Positions 1 to 5,516 of a DNA stretch of 5,818 nt are shown here, in pieces (positions within the stretch are counted from its first letter, which is position 1; each line of letters begins with the position of its first letter). The DNA lies in assembly GCA_902796865.1 (NCBI GenBank), contig CADBQZ010000029.1:1-5818 (forward strand), read 5' to 3'. The notes below the pieces were generated by a model. The model was not told the origin of the DNA. It did no database searches and saw only the letters and a program-made list of their open reading frames with translations. Both the position numbers and the translations under genes were made by a program. This stretch comes from an uncultured Ruminococcus sp. (GTDB lineage Bacteria > Bacillota > Clostridia > Oscillospirales > Ruminococcaceae).

Positions 1-1
1 T

Positions 2-36
2 CTTACTTTCTTTGGCGTTAGCATAAAGAAAGTAAG
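2..36. repeat. Perfect 12-bp inverted repeat (hairpin 1)
   Basis: The arms CTTACTTTCTTT (2-13) and AAAGAAAGTAAG (25-36) are perfect reverse complements around an 11-base loop (14-24). This is the left end of the array, and its arm nearly matches the arm of the hairpin at 139-173. Confidence 0.8.
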
Positions 37-50
37 TGCTTTTCTTTGCA

Positions 51-80
51 AGCGTTTCTTTGTGCATACAAAGAAATGCT
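51..80. repeat. 13-bp inverted repeat with a 4-base loop (hairpin 2)
   Basis: Arms 51-63 and 68-80 pair over 13 positions with a single G.T at 54/77, leaving the tetraloop GCAT (64-67). The left arm contains GCGTTTCTTTG, which resembles GCTTTTCTTTG at 38-48, so the two are imperfect direct repeats. Confidence 0.75.
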
Positions 81-138
81 GAGAAATCTTTCTTTCGTTC
101 ATTTCTTGCTCGTGTTCGATGCCGAACCAAAGAACACG

Positions 139-173
139 CTTACTTTTCTTTTAGGCTTCAAAAGAAAAGTAAG
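139..173. repeat. Perfect 14-bp inverted repeat (hairpin 5)
   Basis: The arms CTTACTTTTCTTTT (139-152) and AAAAGAAAAGTAAG (160-173) are perfect reverse complements around a 7-base loop (153-159). This is the strongest stem in the array. Neither side is followed by a run of T on the outgoing strand, so it does not look like a simple intrinsic terminator. Confidence 0.8.
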
Positions 174-183
174 ACAAAAGAAA

Positions 184-320
184 TCAGAATTACTCTAATT
201 CATAGTAAACGTCTAATTTTAGTTTATCTCATTGCCGAAAAGCATAAGAAGATAGATTTATTTTGATGCTTTGATTACAATGTGCCTTTCTCAAAAAGTT
301 GAATTATGTGTGTTGTTGCT
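184..320. other. AT-rich intergenic spacer, no gene recognised
   Basis: This segment is about 29% GC by hand count over 181-320, far below the coding regions to its right. I see no open frame with a credible ribosome binding site, no tRNA-like fold and no clear promoter. The only structure noted is a weak 7-bp inverted repeat (239-245 with 266-272) around a 20-base loop. It could be decayed sequence between two repeat blocks, or the spacer to a gene left of the window. Confidence 0.5.
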
Positions 321-326
321 TTTGTA

Positions 327-350
327 GGGGCTGGCGACCTCGACAGCCCG
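327..350. repeat. GC-rich hairpin of dispersed-repeat type
   Basis: GGGCTG (328-333) pairs with CAGCCC (344-349). After a G/A mismatch, CG (335-336) pairs with CG (341-342), leaving the loop ACCT. It stands in AT-rich surroundings and starts with GTAGGGGC. From memory, short elements of the form GTAGGGGC-stem-loop-CCCG are common between genes in Ruminococcaceae-type genomes. That comparison is recollection, not a search. No T tract follows on either strand. Confidence 0.55.
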
Positions 351-390
351 AAAAATAATGTTTATTACCCGGTCGGGAATTAGAATTTCC

Positions 391-424
391 AATAAAATTA
401 AAAGCGACAGGGCGTCTGTCCGCC
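391..424 (-). terminator. Probable intrinsic terminator of the operon
   Basis: Read on the minus strand, GACAG (420-416) pairs with CTGTC (410-406) around a 5-base loop. Bulging one G at 421 adds two more pairs (422-423 with 405-404). The stem is followed at once by a T-rich tract, TTTTAATTTTATT (403-391). It lies about 45 bases past the flavoprotein stop and no gene follows, which fits the end of the five-gene run. The stem is short and an alternative 4-bp pairing (424-421 with 414-411) competes, so the call is moderate. The hairpin is itself part of the repeat module at 404-470. Confidence 0.5.
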
Positions 425-470
425 GGGGTCAACCGGGCGTCTGGGTGCAGCGTCACGCTGCCCGGGGTCA
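404..470. repeat. Duplicated GC-rich module with variable centre
   Basis: The word GGGCGTCTG occurs at 410-418 and 435-443, and CCGGGGTCA at 423-431 and 462-470. The block therefore reads as two copies of one unit with the same flanks but different centres, 4 bases in the first (419-422) and 18 in the second (444-461). Each copy can fold: GACAG/CTGTC (406-410, 416-420) in the first, and CCGGGC/GCCCGG (433-438, 460-465) enclosing CAGCG/CGCTG (448-452, 456-460) in the second. GC is 38 of 50 over 421-470. The last three bases are the stop codon of the flavoprotein gene on the minus strand. Confidence 0.65.
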
Positions 471-1700
471 CATATTGAGTGCAGCGGTATATGCAGTCGA
501 AAAAGCCGCCTGCAAATTGAATCCGCCGGTATATCCGTCAATGTCTATGACTTCTCCGGCAAAAAAAAGCCCCTGAACTATCTTTGACTGCATCGTTTTC
601 GGGTCTATCTCCCTGATGCTCACACCGCCCCTTGTAACGACCGCTTCTTCGATCGGACGAAGCCCCTTTACCGTCAGAGGGAAGCTTTTCAGAAGTTTTG
701 CAAACGAAAGCCGCTGCTCACGGGTGATGCTGTTCACACGGGTCTCTCCCGGTATTCCCGAAAGTCTTACTGCAGCAGGGATAAGCTTTAACGGCAAAAG
801 CTTTGAAAGCGAATTTCCGAATATCCGATTTTGATTTTCAAGAAAATCTCTTTGCAGCCTTTTGTCAAGCTGCTGTTCAGAAAGACCGGGCTTTAAGTCT
901 ATCGAAAGAGTGTAGCGTCCGCTTTCATTCGTCTGCATATGAGCGCTCGCACTCAAGACCAATGGGCCTGACACCCCGAAATGAGTAAAAAGCATCTCTC
1001 CAAGCTCACTGTACACTTTTTTCTGCCTGTCATAAAGTGTAAGCGTAACATTTTTCAAAGAAAGCCCCATCATATCGGCACAGTATCTCTCTTCGCACAC
1101 TATCGGAACAAGCGACGGCCTTATGTCGGTAATGGTGTGCCCCAACTCTTCTGCAAGCCTGTAGCCGTCGCCGGTCGAACCGGTGCCCGGATAAGAGCAG
1201 CCGCCTGATGCAAGCAGCACAGAATACGCATGATATTCCGTCCCGTCCGCAATAACGCCTGTGCACACACCGTCTTCCGAGATTATATGCTCGGCTCTTT
1301 TCTTTATTATCTTAACACCAAGTTCCTTTAATTTATGTTCCAGAGCGGAAACTATATCCGCCGCCTTGTCGCTTTTCGGGAACACTCTGTTTCCTCTTTC
1401 TGTTTTAAGCGGCACTCCGAGCGACTCAAAAAAATCCATTGTATCAGCGGCTCCGAATCGTGAAAAAGCGCCGTACAAAAATCTCGGATTTCCCGGGAAA
1501 TTCTTTATAAGCTCATCGTTTGAACAGTTGTTCGTAAGATTGCACCTACCCTTGCCGGTTATCCTAAGCTTTTTGCCTATCGAACCGTTTGGCTCTAATA
1601 TAACTGTCTTTTTGCCGTATTCGGCGCAGTATACCGCCGCAAGCGCACCTGCCGCTCCGCCTCCTATTATTATAACATCATACATCATACTGCTGTTCAC
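468..1700 (-). CDS. HI0933/YhiN/BaiN-family NAD(P)/FAD-dependent oxidoreductase
   Basis: This is a cytoplasmic flavoprotein of about 410 residues, the usual length for the family. The N-terminal dinucleotide-binding motif DVIIIGGGAAG (residues 8-18) binds FAD. It is followed by the family signatures ITGKGRCNLTN (47-57), TGSTGDGY (173-180), LFTHFGVSGP (237-246), TRGGVSIREID (356-366) and the C-terminal FAD contact GLFFAGEVIDIDGYTGGFN (377-395). One Clostridium scindens member, BaiN, was reported to act in bile acid reduction, but most members have no known substrate, so the name here is by family only. The final residues STAYTAALNM depart from the STGY-x-AG pattern I expect. The start is uncertain. 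GTG at 1700 has AAAGGA only 3 bases upstream and GAGG 13 bases upstream, while in-frame ATGs at residues 5 and 6 lack well-spaced sites. It is the last gene of the run, 15 bases after the DUF3006 gene. Confidence 0.9.
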   Translation of the reverse strand: MNSSMMYDVIIIGGGAAGALAAVYCAEYGKKTVILEPNGSIGKKLRITGKGRCNLTNNCSNDELIKNFPGNPRFLYGAFSRFGAADTMDFFESLGVPLKTERGNRVFPKSDKAADIVSALEHKLKELGVKIIKKRAEHIISEDGVCTGVIADGTEYHAYSVLLASGGCSYPGTGSTGDGYRLAEELGHTITDIRPSLVPIVCEERYCADMMGLSLKNVTLTLYDRQKKVYSELGEMLFTHFGVSGPLVLSASAHMQTNESGRYTLSIDLKPGLSEQQLDKRLQRDFLENQNRIFGNSLSKLLPLKLIPAAVRLSGIPGETRVNSITREQRLSFAKLLKSFPLTVKGLRPIEEAVVTRGGVSIREIDPKTMQSKIVQGLFFAGEVIDIDGYTGGFNLQAAFSTAYTAALNM

Positions 1701-1703
1701 TAG

Positions 1704-1709
1704 TCCTTT
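1704..1709 (-). promoter_or_regulatory. Purine-rich ribosome binding site of the flavoprotein gene
   Basis: AAAGGA on the minus strand ends 3 bases before the GTG at 1700, closer than usual, and 15 bases before the ATG at 1688, farther than usual. It supports translation starting near here but does not settle which codon is used. Confidence 0.4.
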
Positions 1710-1715
1710 GCCGCC

Positions 1716-1922
1716 TCACTCCCATAGACTTTTCTGCAATCGGAGGATCTCCTCACGCCGTCTTTTTGAAGCTTCTTTATCCGCTTCGTATTTGCCATTC
1801 TTCATGACAAGTATATCGCCCTCCCGAACGTTTTCGTCTATCATTTTTTTTGGTATATTTTCAAACACGCCGTCTTTTTCAATAACAGCACTGTCTTCCT
1901 CAAATCTTTCAAGTATTATCAT
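1716..1922 (-). CDS. DUF3006 domain-containing small protein
   Basis: This protein of 68 residues has no signal peptide or membrane segment. Residues 1-48 read as short beta strands around ERFEEDSAVIE and a REGDILV turn, typical of DUF3006. Residues 49-68 form a charged amphipathic helix with RRREEILRLQKSLWE, matching the usual Arg-rich, Trp-ending tail of the family. Its function is unknown. It overlaps the preceding hydrolase gene by ATGA (1919-1922). No Shine-Dalgarno precedes it, only an A-rich AAAGAAAAGAAA tract, so it is probably translated by ribosomes finishing the hydrolase. From memory, DUF3006 genes often sit beside ComEC-like metallo-beta-lactamase genes, which suggests the two products work together, perhaps as an accessory or regulator. 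That role is inference. Confidence 0.85.
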   Translation of the reverse strand: MIILERFEEDSAVIEKDGVFENIPKKMIDENVREGDILVMKNGKYEADKEASKRRREEILRLQKSLWE

Positions 1923-2860
1923 TTTCTTTTCTTTTCCGTTTCTGCTTTAAGTCCGTTTTTATCTGATGTAAATGTGACCGTACCGTCAAGATCCGTTCTG
2001 TATATATCGTCAGTATAATTTTTCAGCCTTTCAACAGTATCCTTGTGTGGGTGTCCGTAAGATTCTCCGTCGCACATTATGACTGCATACTCGGGGCTTA
2101 CCGCCTCTAAAAAGTCTTTGCTGCTGGAACTTTTGCTGCCGTGGTGTGCGACTTTAAGAACGTCTATATCAAGGAATGCTCCGCTTTCCATTATATCGGT
2201 CTCTGCCTCCTTTTCTATATCACCCGTGAACAGGAAACTGTCCTGTCCGTGAGTAAGCACTGCCGCCGCAGAATAATTATTAAGGTCATCATAATCGTTT
2301 ACGGGGGATATTATCTTTAATACGCCGTCGCCGGCATCTATCTCCATGCCGGGTGCTGCTGCCGTTATTTTAAGCCCTTTTTCGGAAACAGCCTTCAAAA
2401 ACTTCTCATAAGTCTTTGTCGTTGGCACAAGATCATCTTTCACCTTCGGCATTATCACTTTTTTTATATCAAAGTTTTTTATTATGTAAGCCGCGGCTCC
2501 CATGTGATCCGAATGAGGGTGCGTAAGAAGCATACAGTCGAGCGAAGAAATGCCTTTTTCTCCAAGAAGTCTGCATATTTTTTCCCCGTTTTCCTTTTCT
2601 CCGGTGTCGATAAGTACAGCCTTGTCTTCGGATAATATCAAAGAACTGTCTCCCTGACCGACATCTATAAAGGTAACTTCAAGCTCGCCCTCCGCCGTAT
2701 TCATTTCTTTCTGAGTACTTCCGCCGAAAAGATCATCGAAGAATTTCTTATCTATCACTCCCGACTTTGACACAAACAATACCGCAGCAGCAGCTGCTGC
2801 CGCCAGAAGTGTAAGCAAAAGCTTTGCCTTTGCGCTGCCTTTTTTCTTTCTTGATGCCAT
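1919..2860 (-). CDS. Membrane-anchored ComEC/Rec2-type metallo-beta-lactamase-fold hydrolase
   Basis: This protein has 313 residues from ATG 2860. A Lys/Arg-rich N-terminus (SRKKKGSAKAK) leads into a hydrophobic Ala-rich segment at about 14-31, giving a signal anchor with the enzyme outside the membrane. I see no lipobox. The hydrolase domain begins at VTFIDVGQGDSS (63-74). Metal-binding motifs are THPHSDH (113-119), FTGDIE (211-216) and AHHGS (238-242), followed by a GHPH motif (269-272). An NNYS segment (194-197) sits ahead of the TGD motif, as in ComEC-type C-terminal domains. There is no competence channel domain, so this is the stand-alone form. ComEC domains are linked to DNA processing, but the substrate here is unknown. 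I prefer ATG 2860 because GGAG lies 8 bases upstream. A GTG at 2869 would add three residues and overlap the ftsK stop by four bases. It ends overlapping the DUF3006 gene. Confidence 0.88.
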   Translation of the reverse strand: MASRKKKGSAKAKLLLTLLAAAAAAAVLFVSKSGVIDKKFFDDLFGGSTQKEMNTAEGELEVTFIDVGQGDSSLILSEDKAVLIDTGEKENGEKICRLLGEKGISSLDCMLLTHPHSDHMGAAAYIIKNFDIKKVIMPKVKDDLVPTTKTYEKFLKAVSEKGLKITAAAPGMEIDAGDGVLKIISPVNDYDDLNNYSAAAVLTHGQDSFLFTGDIEKEAETDIMESGAFLDIDVLKVAHHGSKSSSSKDFLEAVSPEYAVIMCDGESYGHPHKDTVERLKNYTDDIYRTDLDGTVTFTSDKNGLKAETEKKRK

Positions 2861-2865
2861 GCCGA

Positions 2866-5427
2866 TCACTCCATACTCTTTCTTGCCCGTCTTTCAGTCC
2901 ATTGCTGCTTTGACATAAGTACCTTTCTGGGCTTTGCACCCTCGGACGGTCCTACAACGCCCATTTCTTCAAGCTCGTCCACTATTCTCGCAGCCCTCGC
3001 AAATCCGAGTTTCAGCTTTCTCTGAAGTGCGGAAGTGGATACCTGTCCCATTTCGACCGCAATATCTATCGCTCTTTCTATAAGCGCCTCATCGCCCGAT
3101 GCCGCAGCATCTGCCGGTATATCAGCACCCTTTTCAGCAGGCATACTGTTTTCAACAGCCGCAACTATATCTTCGCTGTACGAAGCCTCAGACTCGCTCT
3201 TGATAAAGTTTACGATCGTCTCGACCTCTTTTGAGGAACAGAAACATCCCTGTACTCTGAGCGGTTTCTGCATACCGTTCGGATAATAGAGCATATCGCC
3301 GTAGCCTAAAAGCTTTTCTGCCCCTTGTGTATCGAGTATCGTTCTTGAATCGACGCTTGACTGTACCGTCAAAGCGATACGGCTCGGTATATTCGCCTTG
3401 ATAAGACCGGTTATAACGTCTGTCGTCGGACGCTGGGTAGCAATTATAAGGTGCATACCTGCGGCTCTCGCCATCTGTGCAAGACGGCAGACCGAATCCT
3501 CGACCTCTTTTGAAGCCGCCATCATAAGATCGGCAAATTCGTCTATCGCTATCACTATCTGCGGAAGCACCTCAAGCCCTTTTGACCGTGCATTCTCGTT
3601 ATAGCTTACTATATCCTTAGCGCTGTTGTCTGAGAAAAGCTTATACCGCCTCAGCATCTCCTGAACGCCCCAGTTAAGTGCACCTGCCGCCTGACGAGGG
3701 TCTATCACCACCGGGATAAGCAGATGGGGTATGCCGTTATATGTGGAGAATTCGACCATTTTCGGGTCAATAAGTATAAGTTTTACCTGGTCAGGGTCAG
3801 CCCTGTAGAGAATACTCATGATTATCGAGTTTGTGCAGACCGATTTACCCGAACCTGTAGTACCTGCGATTATCATATGCGGCATCTTTGCAACGTCGCC
3901 TATTATCACATTTCCGGCAATATCCTTTCCGACTGCGAAAGCAAGCTTGCTCTTGGCGTTTGTAAATTCCTTGCTTTCGATTATCTCACGAAGCGATACT
4001 ATATCCTCATTCTTGTTAGGTATCTCTATACCGATAGCAGCCTTACCGGGTATCGGCGCTTCTATCCTGACACCTGCCGCCGCAAGATTCAGCGCTATAT
4101 CATCTGAAAGATTCGTGACTTTCGACACCTTTATGCCGGCTGCCGGCTTTATCTCGTATCTCGTTACTCTGGGGCCTCTCTGCACACCTATTATGCTTGC
4201 AGTTACACCAAAGCTTTTAAGCGTTTCGATAAGCTTATCAGCATTCTGTTTAAGCTCTTCTCTGGCAGACGGATCGTTTGCTTTTGACGTAGACTTATTT
4301 AAGAAATCGACCGACGGGAGCATATACTGCTTCGGCTTGTCGGCTGTTATCTCCAGCTTTCTGCCGCTTTCTTCTGCCCTCTGTGCTTTCTGAGCAAAGC
4401 TTTCCGGCATTACCTCGCCGCCGCCTGCTATCGCCTTGCCTATTATATCATCGAGCGCTTCCGGCGGAGAAGATGCGCCCGAAGGCTTTGGCACCGGTTT
4501 CTGAGGAGCGCTTTCCGTCAAAGTGGTTTCAGGCATTGCCGCCGGAGCATCTCCGCCAAGCGGTATGTCTATATCGTCAATATCCTTATTGCCGCTCCTT
4601 TGCGGCTGCCCCATATCCGGAAGCATTATATCTATATCATCATTTTCGGGTATACGCATATTGATGTCATAATCATCATCAGGCACTGTATCAGCCGGGA
4701 GTGGTTCTGAATTTGCAAGATTTATAGCCTCCTGCTCCTCGTCATACTCCCATTCCTCATAAGCCTTTATAGTACGGTTTTCTTCCCTTATCTCCTTTAT
4801 AGAAGCGTATGCCTTGCGAAATGGCAGGGTAAGATAATGAAAGAGCTGAACGAGCGTGAGATTTGAAAGTATCATAATAGTTATGAACATTAAGATACAC
4901 ACGATTATCTGTGCGCCCAGAACGCCGAAGAAGTTCATGAGCGGCCATGCGATAAGCGCCGAGAGCATACCGCCGCCCTCAAGCTCCATACCTGTTTCAT
5001 AAAGATAGCTGCACTTTTCACCAAAAGTATTTCCCTGCGGCATTCCCGAAAATATCACCTGTACAACAGAACTGCTCACAAGTATAAGTCCGGCTCCCCA
5101 CATAGCTCTCGCATAGACTGTTCTCTGTGAGCGCTGCATACCGATAAGCACCGCCGTATATATAAGTATCACCGGTACCATGAATACCGATACGCCGAAA
5201 AGCCCTCTTATCGTGTTATGTATCATTTTCCAGCCGCTGCTTCCTTCCACGACCGAAAGCAGGAAGATGAGCACTCCAAGTGCAAAGAGTATCACCGACC
5301 AGAACTGATTTACAGGATCGTCCTGCGGCGGTACAGCTGCCGCAGCTTTTCTGCTTTTTTTATCATTTTCCGGTGCTTTTTTTCTGCCTCTTTGTCCGGA
5401 CGGACTGTTTTTCTTTCTTTCTGCCAC
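2866..5427 (-). CDS. ftsK: FtsK/SpoIIIE-family DNA translocase
   Basis: This complete septal DNA pump of 853 residues drives chromosome segregation through the closing division septum by ATP-powered movement along double-stranded DNA. After a basic N-terminus, about four membrane helices span residues 42-190. An acidic, Pro-rich linker (about 205-365) follows. The alpha/beta motor holds the Walker A GTTGSGKS (522-529), the Walker B IVIAIDE (624-630) and a conserved ATQRPTTDVITGLIKANIPSR segment (663-683). The gamma winged helix, which reads polar DNA motifs, is at about 779-838. The size is closer to Bacillus SpoIIIE (about 790) than to E. coli FtsK (about 1330). In a spore former it could also serve as SpoIIIE, which sequence alone cannot settle. 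The start is GTG, with AAAGGA 8 bases upstream. It follows uppP by 57 bases, and its stop abuts the hydrolase start. Three DD[IY]DI motifs in the linker are noted separately. Confidence 0.96.
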   Translation of the reverse strand: MAERKKNSPSGQRGRKKAPENDKKSRKAAAAVPPQDDPVNQFWSVILFALGVLIFLLSVVEGSSGWKMIHNTIRGLFGVSVFMVPVILIYTAVLIGMQRSQRTVYARAMWGAGLILVSSSVVQVIFSGMPQGNTFGEKCSYLYETGMELEGGGMLSALIAWPLMNFFGVLGAQIIVCILMFITIMILSNLTLVQLFHYLTLPFRKAYASIKEIREENRTIKAYEEWEYDEEQEAINLANSEPLPADTVPDDDYDINMRIPENDDIDIMLPDMGQPQRSGNKDIDDIDIPLGGDAPAAMPETTLTESAPQKPVPKPSGASSPPEALDDIIGKAIAGGGEVMPESFAQKAQRAEESGRKLEITADKPKQYMLPSVDFLNKSTSKANDPSAREELKQNADKLIETLKSFGVTASIIGVQRGPRVTRYEIKPAAGIKVSKVTNLSDDIALNLAAAGVRIEAPIPGKAAIGIEIPNKNEDIVSLREIIESKEFTNAKSKLAFAVGKDIAGNVIIGDVAKMPHMIIAGTTGSGKSVCTNSIIMSILYRADPDQVKLILIDPKMVEFSTYNGIPHLLIPVVIDPRQAAGALNWGVQEMLRRYKLFSDNSAKDIVSYNENARSKGLEVLPQIVIAIDEFADLMMAASKEVEDSVCRLAQMARAAGMHLIIATQRPTTDVITGLIKANIPSRIALTVQSSVDSRTILDTQGAEKLLGYGDMLYYPNGMQKPLRVQGCFCSSKEVETIVNFIKSESEASYSEDIVAAVENSMPAEKGADIPADAAASGDEALIERAIDIAVEMGQVSTSALQRKLKLGFARAARIVDELEEMGVVGPSEGAKPRKVLMSKQQWTERRARKSME
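2869..2872 (-). promoter_or_regulatory. Shine-Dalgarno that decides the hydrolase start
   Basis: GGAG on the minus strand lies inside the last codons of ftsK, 8 bases before ATG 2860. The alternative GTG (2869-2867) shares the final G of this site and so could not use it. This favours the ATG. Confidence 0.6.
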
Positions 5428-5435
5428 TTTTATTG

Positions 5436-5441
5436 TCCTTT
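5436..5441 (-). promoter_or_regulatory. Ribosome binding site of ftsK
   Basis: AAAGGA on the minus strand ends 8 bases before the GTG at 5427, within a purine-rich leader. No ATG or TTG nearby has an equally good site, so the GTG start is well supported. Confidence 0.7.
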
Positions 5442-5477
5442 CTTTTTCTTTTTTATCTGTCTTTTTATAATTATTAC

Positions 5478-5516
5478 GGGCTGCTCAAAACATATTTTTT
5501 ATAATGTCAGCAACCC
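5478..5516 (-). other. Hairpin spanning the uppP stop codon
   Basis: On the minus strand GGGTTGCT (5516-5509) pairs with AGCAGCCC (5485-5478) over 8 positions with one G.T, around a 23-base AT-rich loop that has a further possible ACAT/ATGT pairing. The stem includes the first-transcribed base of the uppP stop region. What follows is AT-rich (GTAATAATTATAAAAAG) but is not a T run, so a classic terminator is unlikely. It may instead be an mRNA stability or processing structure between uppP and ftsK. I see no convincing promoter in the 57-base gap. Confidence 0.35.

Larger units (their letters stand above)
1..183. repeat. Multi-hairpin intergenic repeat array
   Basis: This stretch is built from one short word and its complement. 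TTTCTTT occurs at 7-13, 41-47, 55-61, 89-95 and 145-151. AAAGAAA occurs at 25-31, 70-76, 161-167 and 177-183, with a near copy (AAAGAAC) at 129-135. They pair into successive hairpins: 2-13 with 25-36 (12 bp, perfect), 51-63 with 68-80 (13 bp, one G.T), 82-87 with 101-106 (6 bp), 111-117 with 132-138 (7 bp) and 139-152 with 160-173 (14 bp, perfect). The two outer hairpins share the arm CTTACTTT, so the block as a whole also has imperfect inverted ends (2-13 against 161-173). It may extend left of the window. The form suggests a MITE-like or REP-like dispersed element. Copy number and mobility cannot be seen here. A 76-codon open frame across 36-266 is only a by-product of the repeat. Confidence 0.75.

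Noticed and set aside
1..183. A CRISPR array in the repetitive left end
   Set aside because: The repeats are short, imperfect and largely inverted, with irregular spacing and no unique spacers of even length, and no cas genes are in view.
36..266. A 76-codon plus-strand open frame
   Set aside because: It runs through the hairpin array into the AT-rich spacer. Its composition (Lys, Arg, Phe, Ser) is dictated by the TTTCTTT/AAAGAAA words, and no Shine-Dalgarno precedes the ATG.
1261..1950. A 229-codon plus-strand open frame
   Set aside because: It lies antisense to the flavoprotein and the whole DUF3006 gene, both of which have clear family motifs. The Ser/Pro/Ile-rich translation shows no domain and is a mirror of minus-strand codon use.
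3818..4393. A 191-codon plus-strand open frame opposite ftsK
   Set aside because: It is antisense to the conserved FtsK motor, with no ribosome site and no recognisable motif.
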